DNA of 64,000 nt from Polaromonas sp. AER18D-145 (GTDB lineage Bacteria; Pseudomonadota; Gammaproteobacteria; Burkholderiales; Burkholderiaceae_C), in the NCBI RefSeq assembly GCF_002379095.1, contig NZ_NBZV01000008.1:57738-121737 (forward strand), written 5' to 3'. A program made the position numbers and the translations under genes. Each line of letters opens with the position of its first letter. Position 1 is the stretch's first letter. Positions 52,864 through 63,251 of the stretch are shown piece after piece. The notes below the pieces were generated by a model. That model searched no databases. It was given only the letters and a program-made list of their open reading frames with translations, and had not been told where the DNA came from.

Positions 52864-53808
52864 ATGAGCATTATGCGAATCGGCCACGTCAGCCTGAAGG
52901 TGATGGACATGGCAGCCGCCGTCAAGCACTATGAAAATGTGTTGGGCATGAAAAAAACCATGGAGGACAAGCAGGGCAACGTGTACCTCAAATGCTGGGA
53001 CGAGTGGGACAAGTTTTCCGTGATCCTCACCCCATCCGACCAGGCCGGCATGAACCATGTGGCCTACAAGGTGAAGAAGGATGAAGAACTTGATGAGTTG
53101 AAGAAAAAAATAGAAGCCTATGGCATCAAAACCAAGGTCTTACCCGAAGGCACGCTGCCCGCCACTGGTCGCATGCTCCAATTCACCCTGCCCAGCGGCC
53201 ACGACATGCGGCTGTATGCAACGAAAGAGTGCGTAGGCACTGAGGTTGGCTCCACCAATCCCGACCCCTGGCCCGACAACATCAAGGGGGCCGGTGCGCA
53301 CTGGCTCGACCATGTTCTGCTCATGTGTCCGTTCGATCCCGCGACGGGAGTCAACAAGGTTGCCGAGAACACCAAGTTCTTTCTGGATGTGCTTGATTTT
53401 TTCCAGACCGAGCAGATCACCGTGGGTCCGGGCGGCGCGTTTCAGTTGGCCTCGTTCATTTCGTGCTCCAGCAAGCCACACGACATTGCGTTTGTCGGTG
53501 GCCCGACGCCAGGCTTGCACCATGTGTCATTTTTCCTGGATTCCTGGCATGACATCCTGAAGGCCGGCGATATCATGGCCAAGAACAAGGTGCGCATTGA
53601 TGTGGCGCCCACGCGCCACGGCATCACGCGCGGCGAAACGATCTACTTCTTCGACCCGAGCGGCAACCGCAACGAAACCTTTGCCGGCTTGGGTTACCAG
53701 GCGCAGCCTGACCGGCCAGTGACGACCTGGACCGAGGATGAAGCTGCCCGTGGCATTTTCTACCACACCGGGGTGCTGCCTGGATCGTTCACAGAGGTCT
53801 ATACCTGA
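52864..53808 (+). CDS. dmpB: Catechol 2,3-dioxygenase (extradiol, XylE/DmpB family)
   Basis: A 314-residue type I extradiol dioxygenase. Iron ligands are His150 (HWLDHVLLM), His220 (GLHHVSFF) and Glu271 (SGNRNETF). The catalytic His252 (PTRHGIT) and Tyr261 (IYFFDPSGN) are also present. It cleaves catechol next to the diol to 2-hydroxymuconic semialdehyde. AAGGAG lies 8 nt before the ATG. Length slightly above the 307 of XylE. Confidence 0.96.
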   Translation: MSIMRIGHVSLKVMDMAAAVKHYENVLGMKKTMEDKQGNVYLKCWDEWDKFSVILTPSDQAGMNHVAYKVKKDEELDELKKKIEAYGIKTKVLPEGTLPATGRMLQFTLPSGHDMRLYATKECVGTEVGSTNPDPWPDNIKGAGAHWLDHVLLMCPFDPATGVNKVAENTKFFLDVLDFFQTEQITVGPGGAFQLASFISCSSKPHDIAFVGGPTPGLHHVSFFLDSWHDILKAGDIMAKNKVRIDVAPTRHGITRGETIYFFDPSGNRNETFAGLGYQAQPDRPVTTWTEDEAARGIFYHTGVLPGSFTEVYT

Positions 53809-53914
53809 GGCCTGCCGTGCACATAGCGTTTCCGGGGCTGCATCGGCAATCTTGCGGTCGGCGGTGCCGACCGCGCCGTCATTGGCTTAGCGTTACCTTC
53901 CCAGCAACGATGTC

Positions 53915-55369
53915 ATGAAACAAATCCTCAACTTCATCAACGGCGAATATACCGCTGCCGATCGAACTTTCGACAAATGCTCGCCGTTGACCGGTCAAGT
54001 GATCGCGCAGGTGCATGAAGCCGGCCGCGCCGAGGTCGATGCGGCCGTGGCGGCGGCGCGCGCGGCGCTCAAGGGCCCTTGGGGAAAAATGTCGGTGGCT
54101 GAGCGCGTCGAACGCCTGTACGCGGTGGCCGACGGCATCAATCGCCGCTTCGACGAGTTTCTCGCTGCCGAGTGCGAGGACACCGGCAAGCCGATGAGCC
54201 TGGCGCGCCATATCGACATTCCGCGCGGCGCGGCCAATTTCAAGATTTTTGCCGACGTGGTGAAGAACGTGCCCACCGAATTCTTCGAGATGAACACGCC
54301 CGACGGCAAGGGTGCCATCAACTACGGCTACCGCAGCCCGGTCGGGGTGGTCGGCGTGATCTGCCCGTGGAACCTTCCGCTGTTGTTGATGACGTGGAAG
54401 GTGGGTCCGGCGCTCGCCTGCGGCAACACCGTCGTCGTCAAGCCCTCCGAAGAAACCCCGCAGACCGCCGCGTTGCTCGGCGAGGTGATGAACGAGGCCG
54501 GCATCCCCAAGGGCGTCTACAACGTCGTCCACGGCTTCGGGCCCGATTCGGCCGGCGAGTTCGTGACCTGCCATCCGCATGTCGATGCGATCACTTTCAC
54601 GGGCGAGACCCGCACCGGCGAAGTCATCATGAAAGCCGCCGCCAAGGGCGCGCGTCCGGTCAGTCTGGAGATGGGGGGCAAGAATGCCGCCATCGTGTTT
54701 GCTGATTGCGACTTCGACGCGGCCATCGAAGGCACGCTGCGCTCGGTATTCGCCAACTGCGGCCAAGTCTGCCTCGGTACCGAGCGGGTTTACGTCGAAA
54801 GGCCCCTGTTCGAGAAGTTCGTCGCGGCGCTCAAGAGGGGCGCCGAAGCTATGAAACTCGGCCGTCCCGAAGACGCCTCGACCGGCATGGGTCCGCTCAT
54901 CAGCAAGGAGCACCAGGCCAAGGTGCTGTCTTACTACCAGCTTGCTGTTGACGAAGGTGCCACGGTGGTCACCGGTGGCGGCGCACCCGACATATCGGGT
55001 GAACTCGCCGGCGGCAGCTGGGTTCAGCCGACGATCTGGACCGGCCTGCCGGAGACGGCGCGCGTGATCAAGGAGGAAGTCTTCGGTCCCTGTTGCCATG
55101 TCTCGCCGTTCGACACCGAAGAGGAAGTTCTGACCAAGGCGAACGACAACGACTACGGCCTGGCCTGCGCGATCTGGACGCGCGACGTCTCACGCGCGCA
55201 CCGCATGGCGCAGCGCATGGAGGTCGGCCTCGCCTGGGTCAACAGCTGGTTCCTGCGTGACTTACGCACTCCCTTCGGCGGCGCCAAGCAATCGGGCATC
55301 GGGCGCGAAGGCGGCGTGCATTCGCTGGAGTTTTATACGGAGCTGAAAAATGTCTGCATCAAGCTCTAA
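53915..55369 (+). CDS. dmpC: 2-hydroxymuconic semialdehyde dehydrogenase
   Basis: A 484-residue NAD-dependent aldehyde dehydrogenase with catalytic Glu252 (LEMGGKNAA) and Cys286 (GQVCLGTERVYV), plus the DmpC/XylG-type PWNLPLLLMTWKVGPALACG. It oxidises the ring-fission aldehyde to 2-hydroxymuconate (4-oxalocrotonate branch). A 106-nt gap separates it from the dioxygenase gene. Confidence 0.95.
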   Translation: MKQILNFINGEYTAADRTFDKCSPLTGQVIAQVHEAGRAEVDAAVAAARAALKGPWGKMSVAERVERLYAVADGINRRFDEFLAAECEDTGKPMSLARHIDIPRGAANFKIFADVVKNVPTEFFEMNTPDGKGAINYGYRSPVGVVGVICPWNLPLLLMTWKVGPALACGNTVVVKPSEETPQTAALLGEVMNEAGIPKGVYNVVHGFGPDSAGEFVTCHPHVDAITFTGETRTGEVIMKAAAKGARPVSLEMGGKNAAIVFADCDFDAAIEGTLRSVFANCGQVCLGTERVYVERPLFEKFVAALKRGAEAMKLGRPEDASTGMGPLISKEHQAKVLSYYQLAVDEGATVVTGGGAPDISGELAGGSWVQPTIWTGLPETARVIKEEVFGPCCHVSPFDTEEEVLTKANDNDYGLACAIWTRDVSRAHRMAQRMEVGLAWVNSWFLRDLRTPFGGAKQSGIGREGGVHSLEFYTELKNVCIKL

Positions 55370-55447
55370 ATCCCTGCCAGACCCGGAAGCCACGGCTGCG
55401 CTCACGGCGTGTCGGCCAGCCCATTTCACTGACTACCTGAGGCAACG

Positions 55448-56230
55448 ATGACCCCTGAATTGATCACCACCCTGGGCGACGAGCTGTATCACGCCATGAC
55501 CACCCACTCGGTGGTCGAGCCGCTGACCACCCGCCACCCCGACATCACCATTGAAAACGCCTACCACATCCAGCAACGCATGCTCTCGCGCCGTCTCCAG
55601 GCGGGCGAGCGCGTGGTGGGCAAAAAAATCGGTGTCACCTCGGCGGCCGTGATGAACATGCTGGGTGTCTACCAGCCCGACTTCGGCTACCTGCTCGACG
55701 GCATGATCTACAACGAAGGCCAGTCGATTGCCGCCAACACCCTGATCCAGCCCAAGGCCGAGGGCGAGATCGCCTTCCTCCTGAAAAAAGACCTGATGGG
55801 TCCGGGCATCAGCAACGCCGATGTGCTGGCCGCCACCGAGTGCGTGATGCCTTGCTTCGAGATTGTTGATTCACGCATCCGCGACTGGAAAATCAAGATC
55901 CAGGACACCGTGGCCGACAACGCCTCCTGCGGCGTGTTTGTGCTGGGTGATTGCGCCGTTGACCCGCGTCGGATCGACCTCTCCACCTGCGGCATGGTGA
56001 TGGAAAAAAATGGCGACATCATCGCCACTGGTGCCGGTGCTGCCGCCTTGGGCTCACCGGTGAATGCGGTGGCCTGGCTGGCCAACACGCTGGGGCGTCT
56101 CGGCATCGGCCTCAAGGCGGGCGAGATCATCCTCTCCGGTGCGCTGGCCGCGATGGCGCCGGCCAAGGCGGGCGACAACTTCCGCATGTCGATCGGCGGC
56201 TTGGGCAGTTGCTCGGTGAAATTCGCCTGA
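55448..56230 (+). CDS. dmpE: 2-hydroxypenta-2,4-dienoate (2-oxopent-4-enoate) hydratase
   Basis: A 260-residue member of the hydratase/decarboxylase family, with VGKKIGVTSAAVMNMLGVYQ near the N-terminus, KAEGEIAFLLKKDLMG (metal-binding E-x-E region) and the C-terminal IGGLGSCSVKFA. It hydrates 2-hydroxypentadienoate to 4-hydroxy-2-oxovalerate. It is homologous to the decarboxylase encoded further downstream; the order and the VGKKIGVT motif identify this copy as the hydratase. Confidence 0.93.
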   Translation: MTPELITTLGDELYHAMTTHSVVEPLTTRHPDITIENAYHIQQRMLSRRLQAGERVVGKKIGVTSAAVMNMLGVYQPDFGYLLDGMIYNEGQSIAANTLIQPKAEGEIAFLLKKDLMGPGISNADVLAATECVMPCFEIVDSRIRDWKIKIQDTVADNASCGVFVLGDCAVDPRRIDLSTCGMVMEKNGDIIATGAGAAALGSPVNAVAWLANTLGRLGIGLKAGEIILSGALAAMAPAKAGDNFRMSIGGLGSCSVKFA

Positions 56231-56240
56231 AAGGCAGTCG

Positions 56241-57035
56241 ATGGATCTTCAACTCAAAGGCAAGCGTGCCTTGGTCACGGGTTCCACTTCCGGTATTGGC
56301 TGGGCGACCGCCCGCGAATTGGCGGCCGAGGGTGCTTCTGTCATCGTCAACGGTCGCAGTGCTGCGCGGCTGGCGAGTGCGGTCGAGCGCATCCATGTCG
56401 AGGTCCGCGGTGCGGATGTCGATGCCGTGCAGGCCGATCTGTCCTCGGTCGAGGGTTGTTTGCGATTGATAGCTGCCGCCGAAGACGTCGACATTCTCGT
56501 CAACAACCTCGGTATCTTTGAACCCAAACCGTTCGAGCAAATTGGCGACGACGACTGGCTGCGATTCTTCGAGGTCAATGTGATGAGCGGTGTGCGCCTG
56601 GCGCGCCACCACCTCTCACGCATGAAAGAGCGCGGCTGGGGTCGTATTGTTTTCATCTCCAGTGAGTCGGGTATTTGCCCGCCCGCTGACATGGTTCATT
56701 ACGGCATGACCAAGTCGGCGCAGTTGTCCGTCTCGCGCGGACTGGCCGAAACCTGTGTCGGCACCGGTGTCACGGTCAATGCCGTGCTGCCGGGTCCCAC
56801 CCGCACCGAGGGCGTGGGCGAGTTCTTCGCCAAGCTGGCTCGTGAAGCGGGCCAGACGCTGCAAGAGGCCGAGCATGACTTCTTCAAATACGCCCGCCCG
56901 ACCTCGCTGCTGCAGCGCTTTATTGACCCTGCTGAAGTCGCGGCCATGGTGATCTATGTCTGCAGCCCGCGCGCTGCGGCAACCAATGGTGCCGCGCTGC
57001 GCGTTGAAGGCGGCGTGGTACGCACACTCATCTAA
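56241..57035 (+). CDS. SDR-family oxidoreductase inserted in the meta pathway
   Basis: A 264-residue [39 protein letters not shown], catalytic HYGMTKSAQ (Tyr-x3-Lys). It lies 10 nt after dmpE and 22 nt before dmpF, where standard dmp/xyl operons have no such gene. Candidate roles: cis-dihydrodiol (or diol-CoA) dehydrogenase for the downstream Rieske dioxygenase, or oxidation of a side-chain alcohol. Neither is shown by the sequence. Confidence 0.88.
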   Translation: MDLQLKGKRALVTGSTSGIGWATARELAAEGASVIVNGRSAARLASAVERIHVEVRGADVDAVQADLSSVEGCLRLIAAAEDVDILVNNLGIFEPKPFEQIGDDDWLRFFEVNVMSGVRLARHHLSRMKERGWGRIVFISSESGICPPADMVHYGMTKSAQLSVSRGLAETCVGTGVTVNAVLPGPTRTEGVGEFFAKLAREAGQTLQEAEHDFFKYARPTSLLQRFIDPAEVAAMVIYVCSPRAAATNGAALRVEGGVVRTLI

Positions 57036-57057
57036 ATATCAACCTGTGAAGTCTTTC

Positions 57058-57969
57058 ATGAAAAAAATCAAATGTGCCCTGATCGGCCCCGGCAACATCG
57101 GCACCGACCTGCTGGCCAAGCTGCAACGCAGCGCAGTGCTCGAACCGGTCTGGATGGTGGGTATCGACCCGGCATCCGACGGCCTCCAACGTGCCCGCGA
57201 GATGGGCATCAAGACCACGGCCGAGGGCGTTGACGGCCTGCTGCCGCACGTGCTGACCGACGGCGTGCAAATCGCCTTCGACGCCACCAGCGCCTACGTG
57301 CATGCCGAGAACTCGCGCAAGCTCAACGCCCTGGGCGTGTTGATGATCGACCTCACACCTGCGGCCGTTGGCCCGTTCTGCGTACCGCCGGTCAACCTCA
57401 AGGACCACGTGGGCCAAGGCGAGATGAACGTCAACATGGTCACCTGCGGCGGCCAGGCCACCATCCCCATGGTCGCGGCGGTCTCGCGCGTGCAGCCCGT
57501 GGCCTATGGCGAAATCGTCGCCACCGTCTCGAGCAAATCGGCCGGCCCGGGCACGCGCAAGAACATCGACGAATTCACCCGCACCACCGCCGGCGCCGTG
57601 GAAAAAGTGGGTGGTGCCAAAAAAGGCAAGGCCATCATCATCCTCAACCCGGCCGAGCCGCCGCTGATCATGCGCGACACCGTGCACTGCCTGACCGAGA
57701 CCGAACCCGATCAGCAAAAGATCACCGAGTCCATCCACGCCATGATCAAAGAGGTGCAAAAGTACGTGCCGGGCTACAAGCTGGTCAACGGCCCGGTGTT
57801 CGACGGCAACCGTGTCTCGGTATTCCTGGAAGTCGAAGGCCTGGGCGACTACCTGCCCAAATACGCCGGCAACCTCGACATCATGACCGCCGCTGCCGCC
57901 CGCACGGCCGAGATGTTCGCCGAAGAAATCCTCGCTGGCCGGCTCACGCTCAAGCCCGTCCACGCCTGA
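57058..57969 (+). CDS. dmpF: Acetaldehyde dehydrogenase (acylating)
   Basis: A 303-residue CoA-acylating aldehyde dehydrogenase of the DmpF/MhpF family: [14 protein letters not shown] (NAD-binding), catalytic Cys in [12 protein letters not shown], and [13 protein letters not shown]. Converts acetaldehyde (or propanal) from the aldolase to acyl-CoA in a channelled complex. ATG at 57058; the frame extends upstream into the SDR without signal. Confidence 0.96.
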   Translation: MKKIKCALIGPGNIGTDLLAKLQRSAVLEPVWMVGIDPASDGLQRAREMGIKTTAEGVDGLLPHVLTDGVQIAFDATSAYVHAENSRKLNALGVLMIDLTPAAVGPFCVPPVNLKDHVGQGEMNVNMVTCGGQATIPMVAAVSRVQPVAYGEIVATVSSKSAGPGTRKNIDEFTRTTAGAVEKVGGAKKGKAIIILNPAEPPLIMRDTVHCLTETEPDQQKITESIHAMIKEVQKYVPGYKLVNGPVFDGNRVSVFLEVEGLGDYLPKYAGNLDIMTAAAARTAEMFAEEILAGRLTLKPVHA

Positions 57970-57986
57970 ACCCGAAGGAGAAACCC

Positions 57987-59030
57987 ATGAATTTGCAAGG
58001 CAAAAAAGTCACCGTCCATGACATGACGCTGCGTGACGGCATGCACCCCAAGCGCCACCTGATGACGCTGGACCAGATGAAGAGCATCGCCTGCGGCCTG
58101 GACGCCGCTGGCGTGCCGCTGATCGAGGTGACCCACGGCGACGGCCTGGGCGGCAGCTCGGTCAACTACGGCTTTCCGGCGCACACCGACGAGGAGTATC
58201 TGGGGGCCGTGATTCCGCTGATGAAGCAGGCCAAGGTGTCGGCCCTGCTGATCCCCGGCATCGGCACGGTCGAGCACCTCTTGATGGCCAAAGACCTGGG
58301 CGTGAGCACCATCCGCGTCGCCACCCATTGCACCGAGGCTGACGTCTCCGAGCAGCACATCACCAAATCGCGCGCGCTGGGTCTGGACACCGTGGGCTTT
58401 TTGATGATGGCGCACATGGCCAGCCCGGAAAAGCTGGTCAGCCAGGCGCTGTTGATGCAAGGCTATGGCGCCAACTGCATTTACGTCACCGACTCGGCCG
58501 GTTACATGCTGCCCGACGACGTCAAAGTGCGTCTGGGTGCGGTGCGTGCAGCGCTCAAGCCCGAGACCGAACTGGGCTTTCACGGCCACCACAACCTGGC
58601 CATGGGCATCGCCAACTCGATCGCCGCGATCGAGGCCGGCGCCAACCGCATTGATGCCGCCGCCGCCGGCCTGGGTGCCGGTGCCGGCAATACGCCGATG
58701 GAGGTGTTCATCGCGGTGTGCGCGCGCATGGGGATTGAGACCGGCGTTGACGTGTTCAAAATCCAGGACGTGGCCGAGGATCTGGTGGTGCCCATCATGG
58801 ATCACATCATCCGCATCGACCGCGATTCATTGACGCTGGGCTATGCCGGGGTCTATTCCAGCTTCCTGCTGTTTGCCAAACGCGCCAGTGTGAAGTACGG
58901 CGTGCCGGCGCGCGATATCCTGGTCGAACTGGGACGCCGTGGCATGGTGGGCGGGCAGGAAGACATGATCGAAGACACCGCCATGACCATGGCGCGTGAG
59001 CGTAAAAACTCCAACAAGGTAGCCGCATGA
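57987..59030 (+). CDS. dmpG: 4-hydroxy-2-oxovalerate aldolase
   Basis: A 347-residue DRE-TIM metal-dependent aldolase with [30 protein letters not shown] and [14 protein letters not shown] (metal His pair). Cleaves 4-hydroxy-2-oxovalerate to pyruvate plus acetaldehyde; forms the channelling complex with the product of the preceding gene. GAAGGAG precedes the ATG. Confidence 0.96.
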   Translation: MNLQGKKVTVHDMTLRDGMHPKRHLMTLDQMKSIACGLDAAGVPLIEVTHGDGLGGSSVNYGFPAHTDEEYLGAVIPLMKQAKVSALLIPGIGTVEHLLMAKDLGVSTIRVATHCTEADVSEQHITKSRALGLDTVGFLMMAHMASPEKLVSQALLMQGYGANCIYVTDSAGYMLPDDVKVRLGAVRAALKPETELGFHGHHNLAMGIANSIAAIEAGANRIDAAAAGLGAGAGNTPMEVFIAVCARMGIETGVDVFKIQDVAEDLVVPIMDHIIRIDRDSLTLGYAGVYSSFLLFAKRASVKYGVPARDILVELGRRGMVGGQEDMIEDTAMTMARERKNSNKVAA

Positions 59031-59815
59031 AACTCGACTCCGCAACCATTGCCGCGCTGGCCGAACGCCTGGAAAACTGCGAACTGCAGGCGCAGGACAC
59101 GAGCAAGATCACCGACGACTACCCCGACATGGACTGGGATGACGCCTACGCCATTCAAGACGAAATCCGGCGCCGCAAGCTGGCGCGCGGCCACCGCATC
59201 ATCGGCCTCAAGGCTGGTCTGACTTCGCACGCCAAGATAAAGCAGATGGGTGTCAGCACGCCGGTGTTCGGCTTCATGGCCGACTACTATGCCGTGCCCG
59301 ACGGCGGCGAGTGCAAGGTGAGCGAGCTGATCCACCCCAAAGTCGAGCCCGAAATTGCCTTTGTCACCAAGGCTGAGTTGCGCGGCCCGGGCTGCCACAT
59401 CGGCGCGGTGCTGGCCGCCACCGATTTTGTGATGCCCGGCATCGAGGTCATCGACAGCCGCTACCGCGACTTCAAGTTCGATCTGAAAAGCGTGGTGGCC
59501 GACAACACCTCGGCGGCGCGCTTCGTGGTGGGCGGCCAGCCGATGGGCGTGTCCGGCGTGGACCTGCGCACCGTGGGCATCGTGCTGGAGAAAAACGGCC
59601 AGGCTGTCGCCTTTGGCGCCGGCGCCGCCGTGCTGGGCCACCCGGCTGCGGCCATTGCCATGCTGGCCAACCACCTGGGCGCGCGCGGCGAGTGCATTCC
59701 GGCCGGCAGCCTGATCCTCTCGGGCGGCATCACCGAAGCCGTGTCGGTGCAGGCGGGCGACGCCGTCACCTTGCGCGTGCAGGGCATGGGCAGCACCAGC
59801 ATCCGGTTTGTTTGA
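59027..59815 (+). CDS. dmpH: 4-oxalocrotonate (2-oxo-3-hexenedioate) decarboxylase
   Basis: A 262-residue homologue of the DmpE hydratase, with [19 protein letters not shown], the metal-binding segment [13 protein letters not shown] and the C-terminal [12 protein letters not shown]. Decarboxylates 2-oxohex-3-enedioate to 2-hydroxypentadienoate. Overlaps dmpG by 4 nt (ATGA) and is followed by the tautomerase of the same branch. Confidence 0.95.
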   Translation: MKLDSATIAALAERLENCELQAQDTSKITDDYPDMDWDDAYAIQDEIRRRKLARGHRIIGLKAGLTSHAKIKQMGVSTPVFGFMADYYAVPDGGECKVSELIHPKVEPEIAFVTKAELRGPGCHIGAVLAATDFVMPGIEVIDSRYRDFKFDLKSVVADNTSAARFVVGGQPMGVSGVDLRTVGIVLEKNGQAVAFGAGAAVLGHPAAAIAMLANHLGARGECIPAGSLILSGGITEAVSVQAGDAVTLRVQGMGSTSIRFV

Positions 59816-59836
59816 AACGTATCAGGAGAACCCCAC

Positions 59837-60028
59837 ATGCCATTTGCACAGATTTACATGATCGAAGGCCGCACCGAAGAGCAAAAACGCGCGGTGATTG
59901 AAAAGGTCACGCAGGCGCTGGTAGACGCTGTGGGCGCGCCCAAGGAAAACGTCAGGGTTTGGATCCATGACGTGCCCAAGGAGAACTGGGGCATTGCCGG
60001 GGTGAGCGCCAAGGATATCGGACGCTAG
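59837..60028 (+). CDS. dmpI: 4-oxalocrotonate tautomerase
   Basis: A 63-codon protein (62 residues after Met removal) with the catalytic N-terminal Pro (PFAQIYMIEGRTEEQKRAVI) and the conserved Arg near residue 39 (VRVWI). Tautomerises 2-hydroxymuconate to 2-oxo-3-hexenedioate. Size and sequence are typical for the family. RBS AGGAG lies 10 nt before the ATG. Confidence 0.95.
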   Translation: MPFAQIYMIEGRTEEQKRAVIEKVTQALVDAVGAPKENVRVWIHDVPKENWGIAGVSAKDIGR

Positions 60029-60096
60029 CTGGCGCCCGGCACGGGAAGGAAATACTTTCAGGGCAAATTTTTACACTATTTTTATGGAGAATCAAA

Positions 60097-61389
60097 ATGG
60101 CAAGTACACAAACGATCACCATCACACGCAAGGCTCCTGACGTTGATGTCGGTGCCTTGATAGAGCGAGACCGTATTCACGGCAGCTTGTACGCGAACGA
60201 GTCGATATTCGAGCTCGAAATGAAGAAAATATTCTACGACGGCTGGGTCTTCGTCGGTCACGATTCCGAAGTGCCAACGGCCGGCGAATACGTGCGCCGC
60301 ACGCTGGGCCGAGAAGAGGTCTTGATGGTGCGCCAGCGCGATAGCTCCATCGCCGTCATCGCCAACCGTTGCGCGCATCGCGGCAACATGATGTGCATCG
60401 CCAACCATGGGAAGGAAAAATACTTCACCTGCACCTACCACGGATGGGTCTATGATTTGGCCGGAAACCTGAAGGACGTTCCCTATCCCGGCGGGTTTGA
60501 CAAGGACAAGTCGGAGCTGAAGCTGCAGCCCTTGCGCACTGAAGTCTATCGTGGCTTCGTGTTCGCCACCTTCAATGCTTCGGCGCCACCCTTGATGGAA
60601 CAACTGGGGCGAGGAAAAATCCTGATCGACCGCGCCTGTGACATGTCGCCCACCGGTCGCCTTCAGCTCACGGCGGGCTGGACCAAGCAGCGTTTCGGTG
60701 CCAACTGGAAGATGCTGCCCGAGAACGACACTGACGGCTACCACGTCAACGACGTGCATGCCTCCTTTGCTCAGGTGATTGATTCCCAATACGACAGCGC
60801 CGTGATTGCCTCTGAGGAAAGCTTACGCTCCCAAACCAAGGATTGGGGTAACGGGCATACAGAATTGTATTTCTCGCCGACCTACACCGAGTATCTCAAG
60901 TGGTTCAACACCACGCCGAATCGTTTTCCGGAGTACATCGCGCAGATGAAGGCCGCCTACGGCGAGGAAAAGGGCGACAACATTCTGCGAGATGGCCCGC
61001 CCCACGCCACGATCTTCCCTAACCTGTTCCTCGGCGAGATGAACATTGTCATTTTTCTACCGATCAGCGCCCATGAGTGCGTCCAATGGCACACCCCGAT
61101 GCTGCTTGAAGGCGCGCCCGACGAAGTCAACCAGCGCATCATCCGCAACTCCGAAGCGGCGATGGGCCCCTCGGCCTTCCTGCTCGCCGACGACAGCGTG
61201 ATTTCGGAGCGCCAGCAAATCGCCTTGCGCGACCGTGCCGACTGGCTGGACGTGTCGCGCGGTCTGAACCGAGAGCATGTCGATGAGATGGGCGTGGTGG
61301 TGGGGCACGTGTCCGACGAGTGTACCAACCGCGGCTTTTGGCAGCACTACAAAAAGGTGATGACAGCCCCTTCGCCGTCCCCTGTTTGA
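60097..61389 (+). CDS. Rieske non-heme iron aromatic ring-hydroxylating dioxygenase, alpha subunit (IpfA-like by context)
   Basis: A 430-residue oxygenase large subunit. Rieske ligands are Cys92, His94, Cys112 and His115. The mononuclear iron site includes Asp213, His216 and His221 in ENDTDGYHVNDVH, and a C-terminal Asp (AFLLADDSV). It is of the benzoate/anthranilate/salicylate large-subunit class. Its position directly before beta subunit, Cys-less thiolase, DUF35 and CoA-ligase genes matches ipfABDEF, where the oxygenase attacks an aryl-acetyl-type CoA ester. It is 68 nt after dmpI; an AT-rich segment before the ATG could hold a weak promoter. Confidence 0.93.
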   Translation: MASTQTITITRKAPDVDVGALIERDRIHGSLYANESIFELEMKKIFYDGWVFVGHDSEVPTAGEYVRRTLGREEVLMVRQRDSSIAVIANRCAHRGNMMCIANHGKEKYFTCTYHGWVYDLAGNLKDVPYPGGFDKDKSELKLQPLRTEVYRGFVFATFNASAPPLMEQLGRGKILIDRACDMSPTGRLQLTAGWTKQRFGANWKMLPENDTDGYHVNDVHASFAQVIDSQYDSAVIASEESLRSQTKDWGNGHTELYFSPTYTEYLKWFNTTPNRFPEYIAQMKAAYGEEKGDNILRDGPPHATIFPNLFLGEMNIVIFLPISAHECVQWHTPMLLEGAPDEVNQRIIRNSEAAMGPSAFLLADDSVISERQQIALRDRADWLDVSRGLNREHVDEMGVVVGHVSDECTNRGFWQHYKKVMTAPSPSPV

Positions 61390-61459
61390 GCGTATTGATC
61401 ACCACCTCATCCGTCTCCCTTCGGGGCGGCGGATTCACTGAAATTTCGTGTTTAAAAAA

Positions 61460-61479
61460 GCGCCCTGCGAGCAGGACGC
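61460..61479 (+). other. Hairpin just upstream of the beta-subunit ribosome site
   Basis: GCGCCCTG-CGAG-CAGGACGC can fold into a short stem-loop (one mismatch), ending 3 nt before AAGGAG of the beta-subunit gene. The gap between the alpha and beta genes is 105 nt, unusually long for oxygenase subunits. The hairpin might stabilise or tune processing of the mRNA. This is low-confidence structure reading by eye. Confidence 0.3.
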
Positions 61480-61494
61480 GCAAGGAGATACATC

Positions 61495-62031
61495 ATGACA
61501 AACATCACTGCCGCTGTCGGCCCCAAGCAAAAGGCTGACGTGATCGGGCTGGAAGAGCACCGCGAAGTCTGCGACTTTTTGTACCGGGAGGCGCGCCTGG
61601 CCGACGAATCGCGTTACGCTGAATGGGAGGCTTTGGTTGAGGATGATATGACCTATTGGGTCCCTCGCGGCGAGGGTGATTACGACATGAACAAACATGT
61701 GTCGATCACCGCCGACAACCGTTCCCGCTTGCGCACCCGCATCGCGCAGTTGATGACAGGCAAGCGCCATGCCCAACTGCCGGTGTCGCCGATGCGGCGG
61801 CTCGTCAGCAACATCGAGATCGAACGCCACGCGCAGGGCGGCTACCGCGTGCTGTCGAACTTTGTGCTGTACGAATTGCGGCGCTCATCGACGGGTCAGA
61901 TAGAAGTTTGGCCGGGGCGGGTGGAGCACCATCTGCGCCGCCGAGCGGATGGCTCACTGGGCATGTTCTTCAAGAAAGTGGTTCTGATCCATGGGGACGA
62001 GGCTGTTCCCAGTCTGGCATTCATCATCTGA
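61495..62031 (+). CDS. Aromatic ring-hydroxylating dioxygenase, beta subunit
   Basis: A 178-residue protein of the ring-hydroxylating dioxygenase small-subunit family (NTF2-like fold), with [29 protein letters not shown] and [13 protein letters not shown]. It packs with the alpha subunit into an (alpha-beta)3 oxygenase. AAGGAG precedes the ATG. The following thiolase gene starts 8 nt later. Confidence 0.94.
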   Translation: MTNITAAVGPKQKADVIGLEEHREVCDFLYREARLADESRYAEWEALVEDDMTYWVPRGEGDYDMNKHVSITADNRSRLRTRIAQLMTGKRHAQLPVSPMRRLVSNIEIERHAQGGYRVLSNFVLYELRRSSTGQIEVWPGRVEHHLRRRADGSLGMFFKKVVLIHGDEAVPSLAFII

Positions 62032-62039
62032 CGCGCACC

Positions 62040-63239
62040 ATGGTCACGCGAATGAAGAAAAAAACCAGGGCCAGGGCCGCGATTGCCGGGCTGGGTTTCA
62101 GTGCGATGTCACGCCAGCCCATCGGCACGATCCGCGAGCTGGCTGCCACTGCGGTGGCCGCCGCTGCCGCTGATGCGGGTCTGCGCCTGCAAGACATCGA
62201 TGGCTTGTTGCTCAACAAAAGCCCGACAGCAGAGCCTGAAGAGTTGCCCTTGCGTCTGCAAAACGACCTGGGGCTACGCGACCTGGGGCTGCTGGCCGCG
62301 ATGGACTCCGAGGGTTCGACGGCGGTGCAGATGGTGCAGTATGCAGCGATGGCGGTGCGTGAAGGACTGGTCAAGTCGGTGGCCTGTGTGTTTGCCGACA
62401 CCCCGCTCAAAGGACCGAGGGCAGGTGGGGGTGATGCCTTTGCTCTGGCGATGCCGCTGACCGGTGTCGAGGGCTGGGAGGCCCAGCAAGGCTTCCTGGG
62501 GGCCACCGCCGCCTATGCGTTGGCCGCGCGCCGTCACATGGCGCTCTATGGCAGCACGGCCGAGCAGCTCGGCGCCTATGCGCTTGCTTGCCGGCAATGG
62601 GCGGCGCTGAACCCGCAGGCCTTCCTGCGCAAGCCGATGACGATGGACGACTACCTCGCATCGCCTTTCGTCGTGGAGCCGTTTCGAGTGTTCGACTGCT
62701 GCTTCCCGGTCAACGGCGCTGTCGCGCTCATCATCACCTCAGCCGACCGTGCTGTTGATGGGCCTCAGCCGCCCGTTTTCATCCACGGCATGGGCCAGGG
62801 GCACCGCGGCCGCAGTGGCCTGAGCGGCGACGATCCAGAGGTCTTCACGGGTGCCATCCAGGCCGGCCAGATCGCTTACCGTAGTGCCGGGGTGAATGCC
62901 AGTGATGTGACTCAGTGCCAGTTTTACGACGCTTTTTCTTACGCCGGCATCCTGGGCCTGGAGGCATATGGGTTGTGTCCCCGGGGTGAGGGCGGGGCCT
63001 TCGTCGCGCAGGGCCACACCGCGCCCGGCGGCAAGTTGCCGGTCAATACCGGTGGTGGGCACCTGTCGGGCTTTTACCTGCAGGGCATGACGCCGCTGTC
63101 GGAGGCGGTGATCCAGGCACGCGGTGCCGGCGGCGCGCGGCAGGTCGTGCGCAACGACTTGATTCTGGTGACCGGCAATGGTGGTTGCCTTGACTACCAC
63201 ACCTGCGTACTGGTCAGCCCGCACCGCACCCTCGCCTGA
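62040..63239 (+). CDS. Cys-less thiolase-fold protein (IpfD/SCPx-like, acyl side-chain removal)
   Basis: A 399-residue SCP2-thiolase-like protein. The catalytic Cys is absent: residues 88-95 read MDSEGSTA. It keeps FYDAF (Tyr296) and GEGGAFV, but the C-terminal HP motif of thiolases is replaced (GGGHLSGFYLQG, His341). It is the counterpart of IpfD, proposed to remove the acyl-CoA side chain from a dihydrodiol-CoA and so form a catechol. Paralogous in type to the 45658 protein, but clearly divergent from it. ATG at 62040; Met5 (62052) is an alternative. Confidence 0.86.
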   Translation: MVTRMKKKTRARAAIAGLGFSAMSRQPIGTIRELAATAVAAAAADAGLRLQDIDGLLLNKSPTAEPEELPLRLQNDLGLRDLGLLAAMDSEGSTAVQMVQYAAMAVREGLVKSVACVFADTPLKGPRAGGGDAFALAMPLTGVEGWEAQQGFLGATAAYALAARRHMALYGSTAEQLGAYALACRQWAALNPQAFLRKPMTMDDYLASPFVVEPFRVFDCCFPVNGAVALIITSADRAVDGPQPPVFIHGMGQGHRGRSGLSGDDPEVFTGAIQAGQIAYRSAGVNASDVTQCQFYDAFSYAGILGLEAYGLCPRGEGGAFVAQGHTAPGGKLPVNTGGGHLSGFYLQGMTPLSEAVIQARGAGGARQVVRNDLILVTGNGGCLDYHTCVLVSPHRTLA

Positions 63240-63251
63240 CTGGAGCCATTG

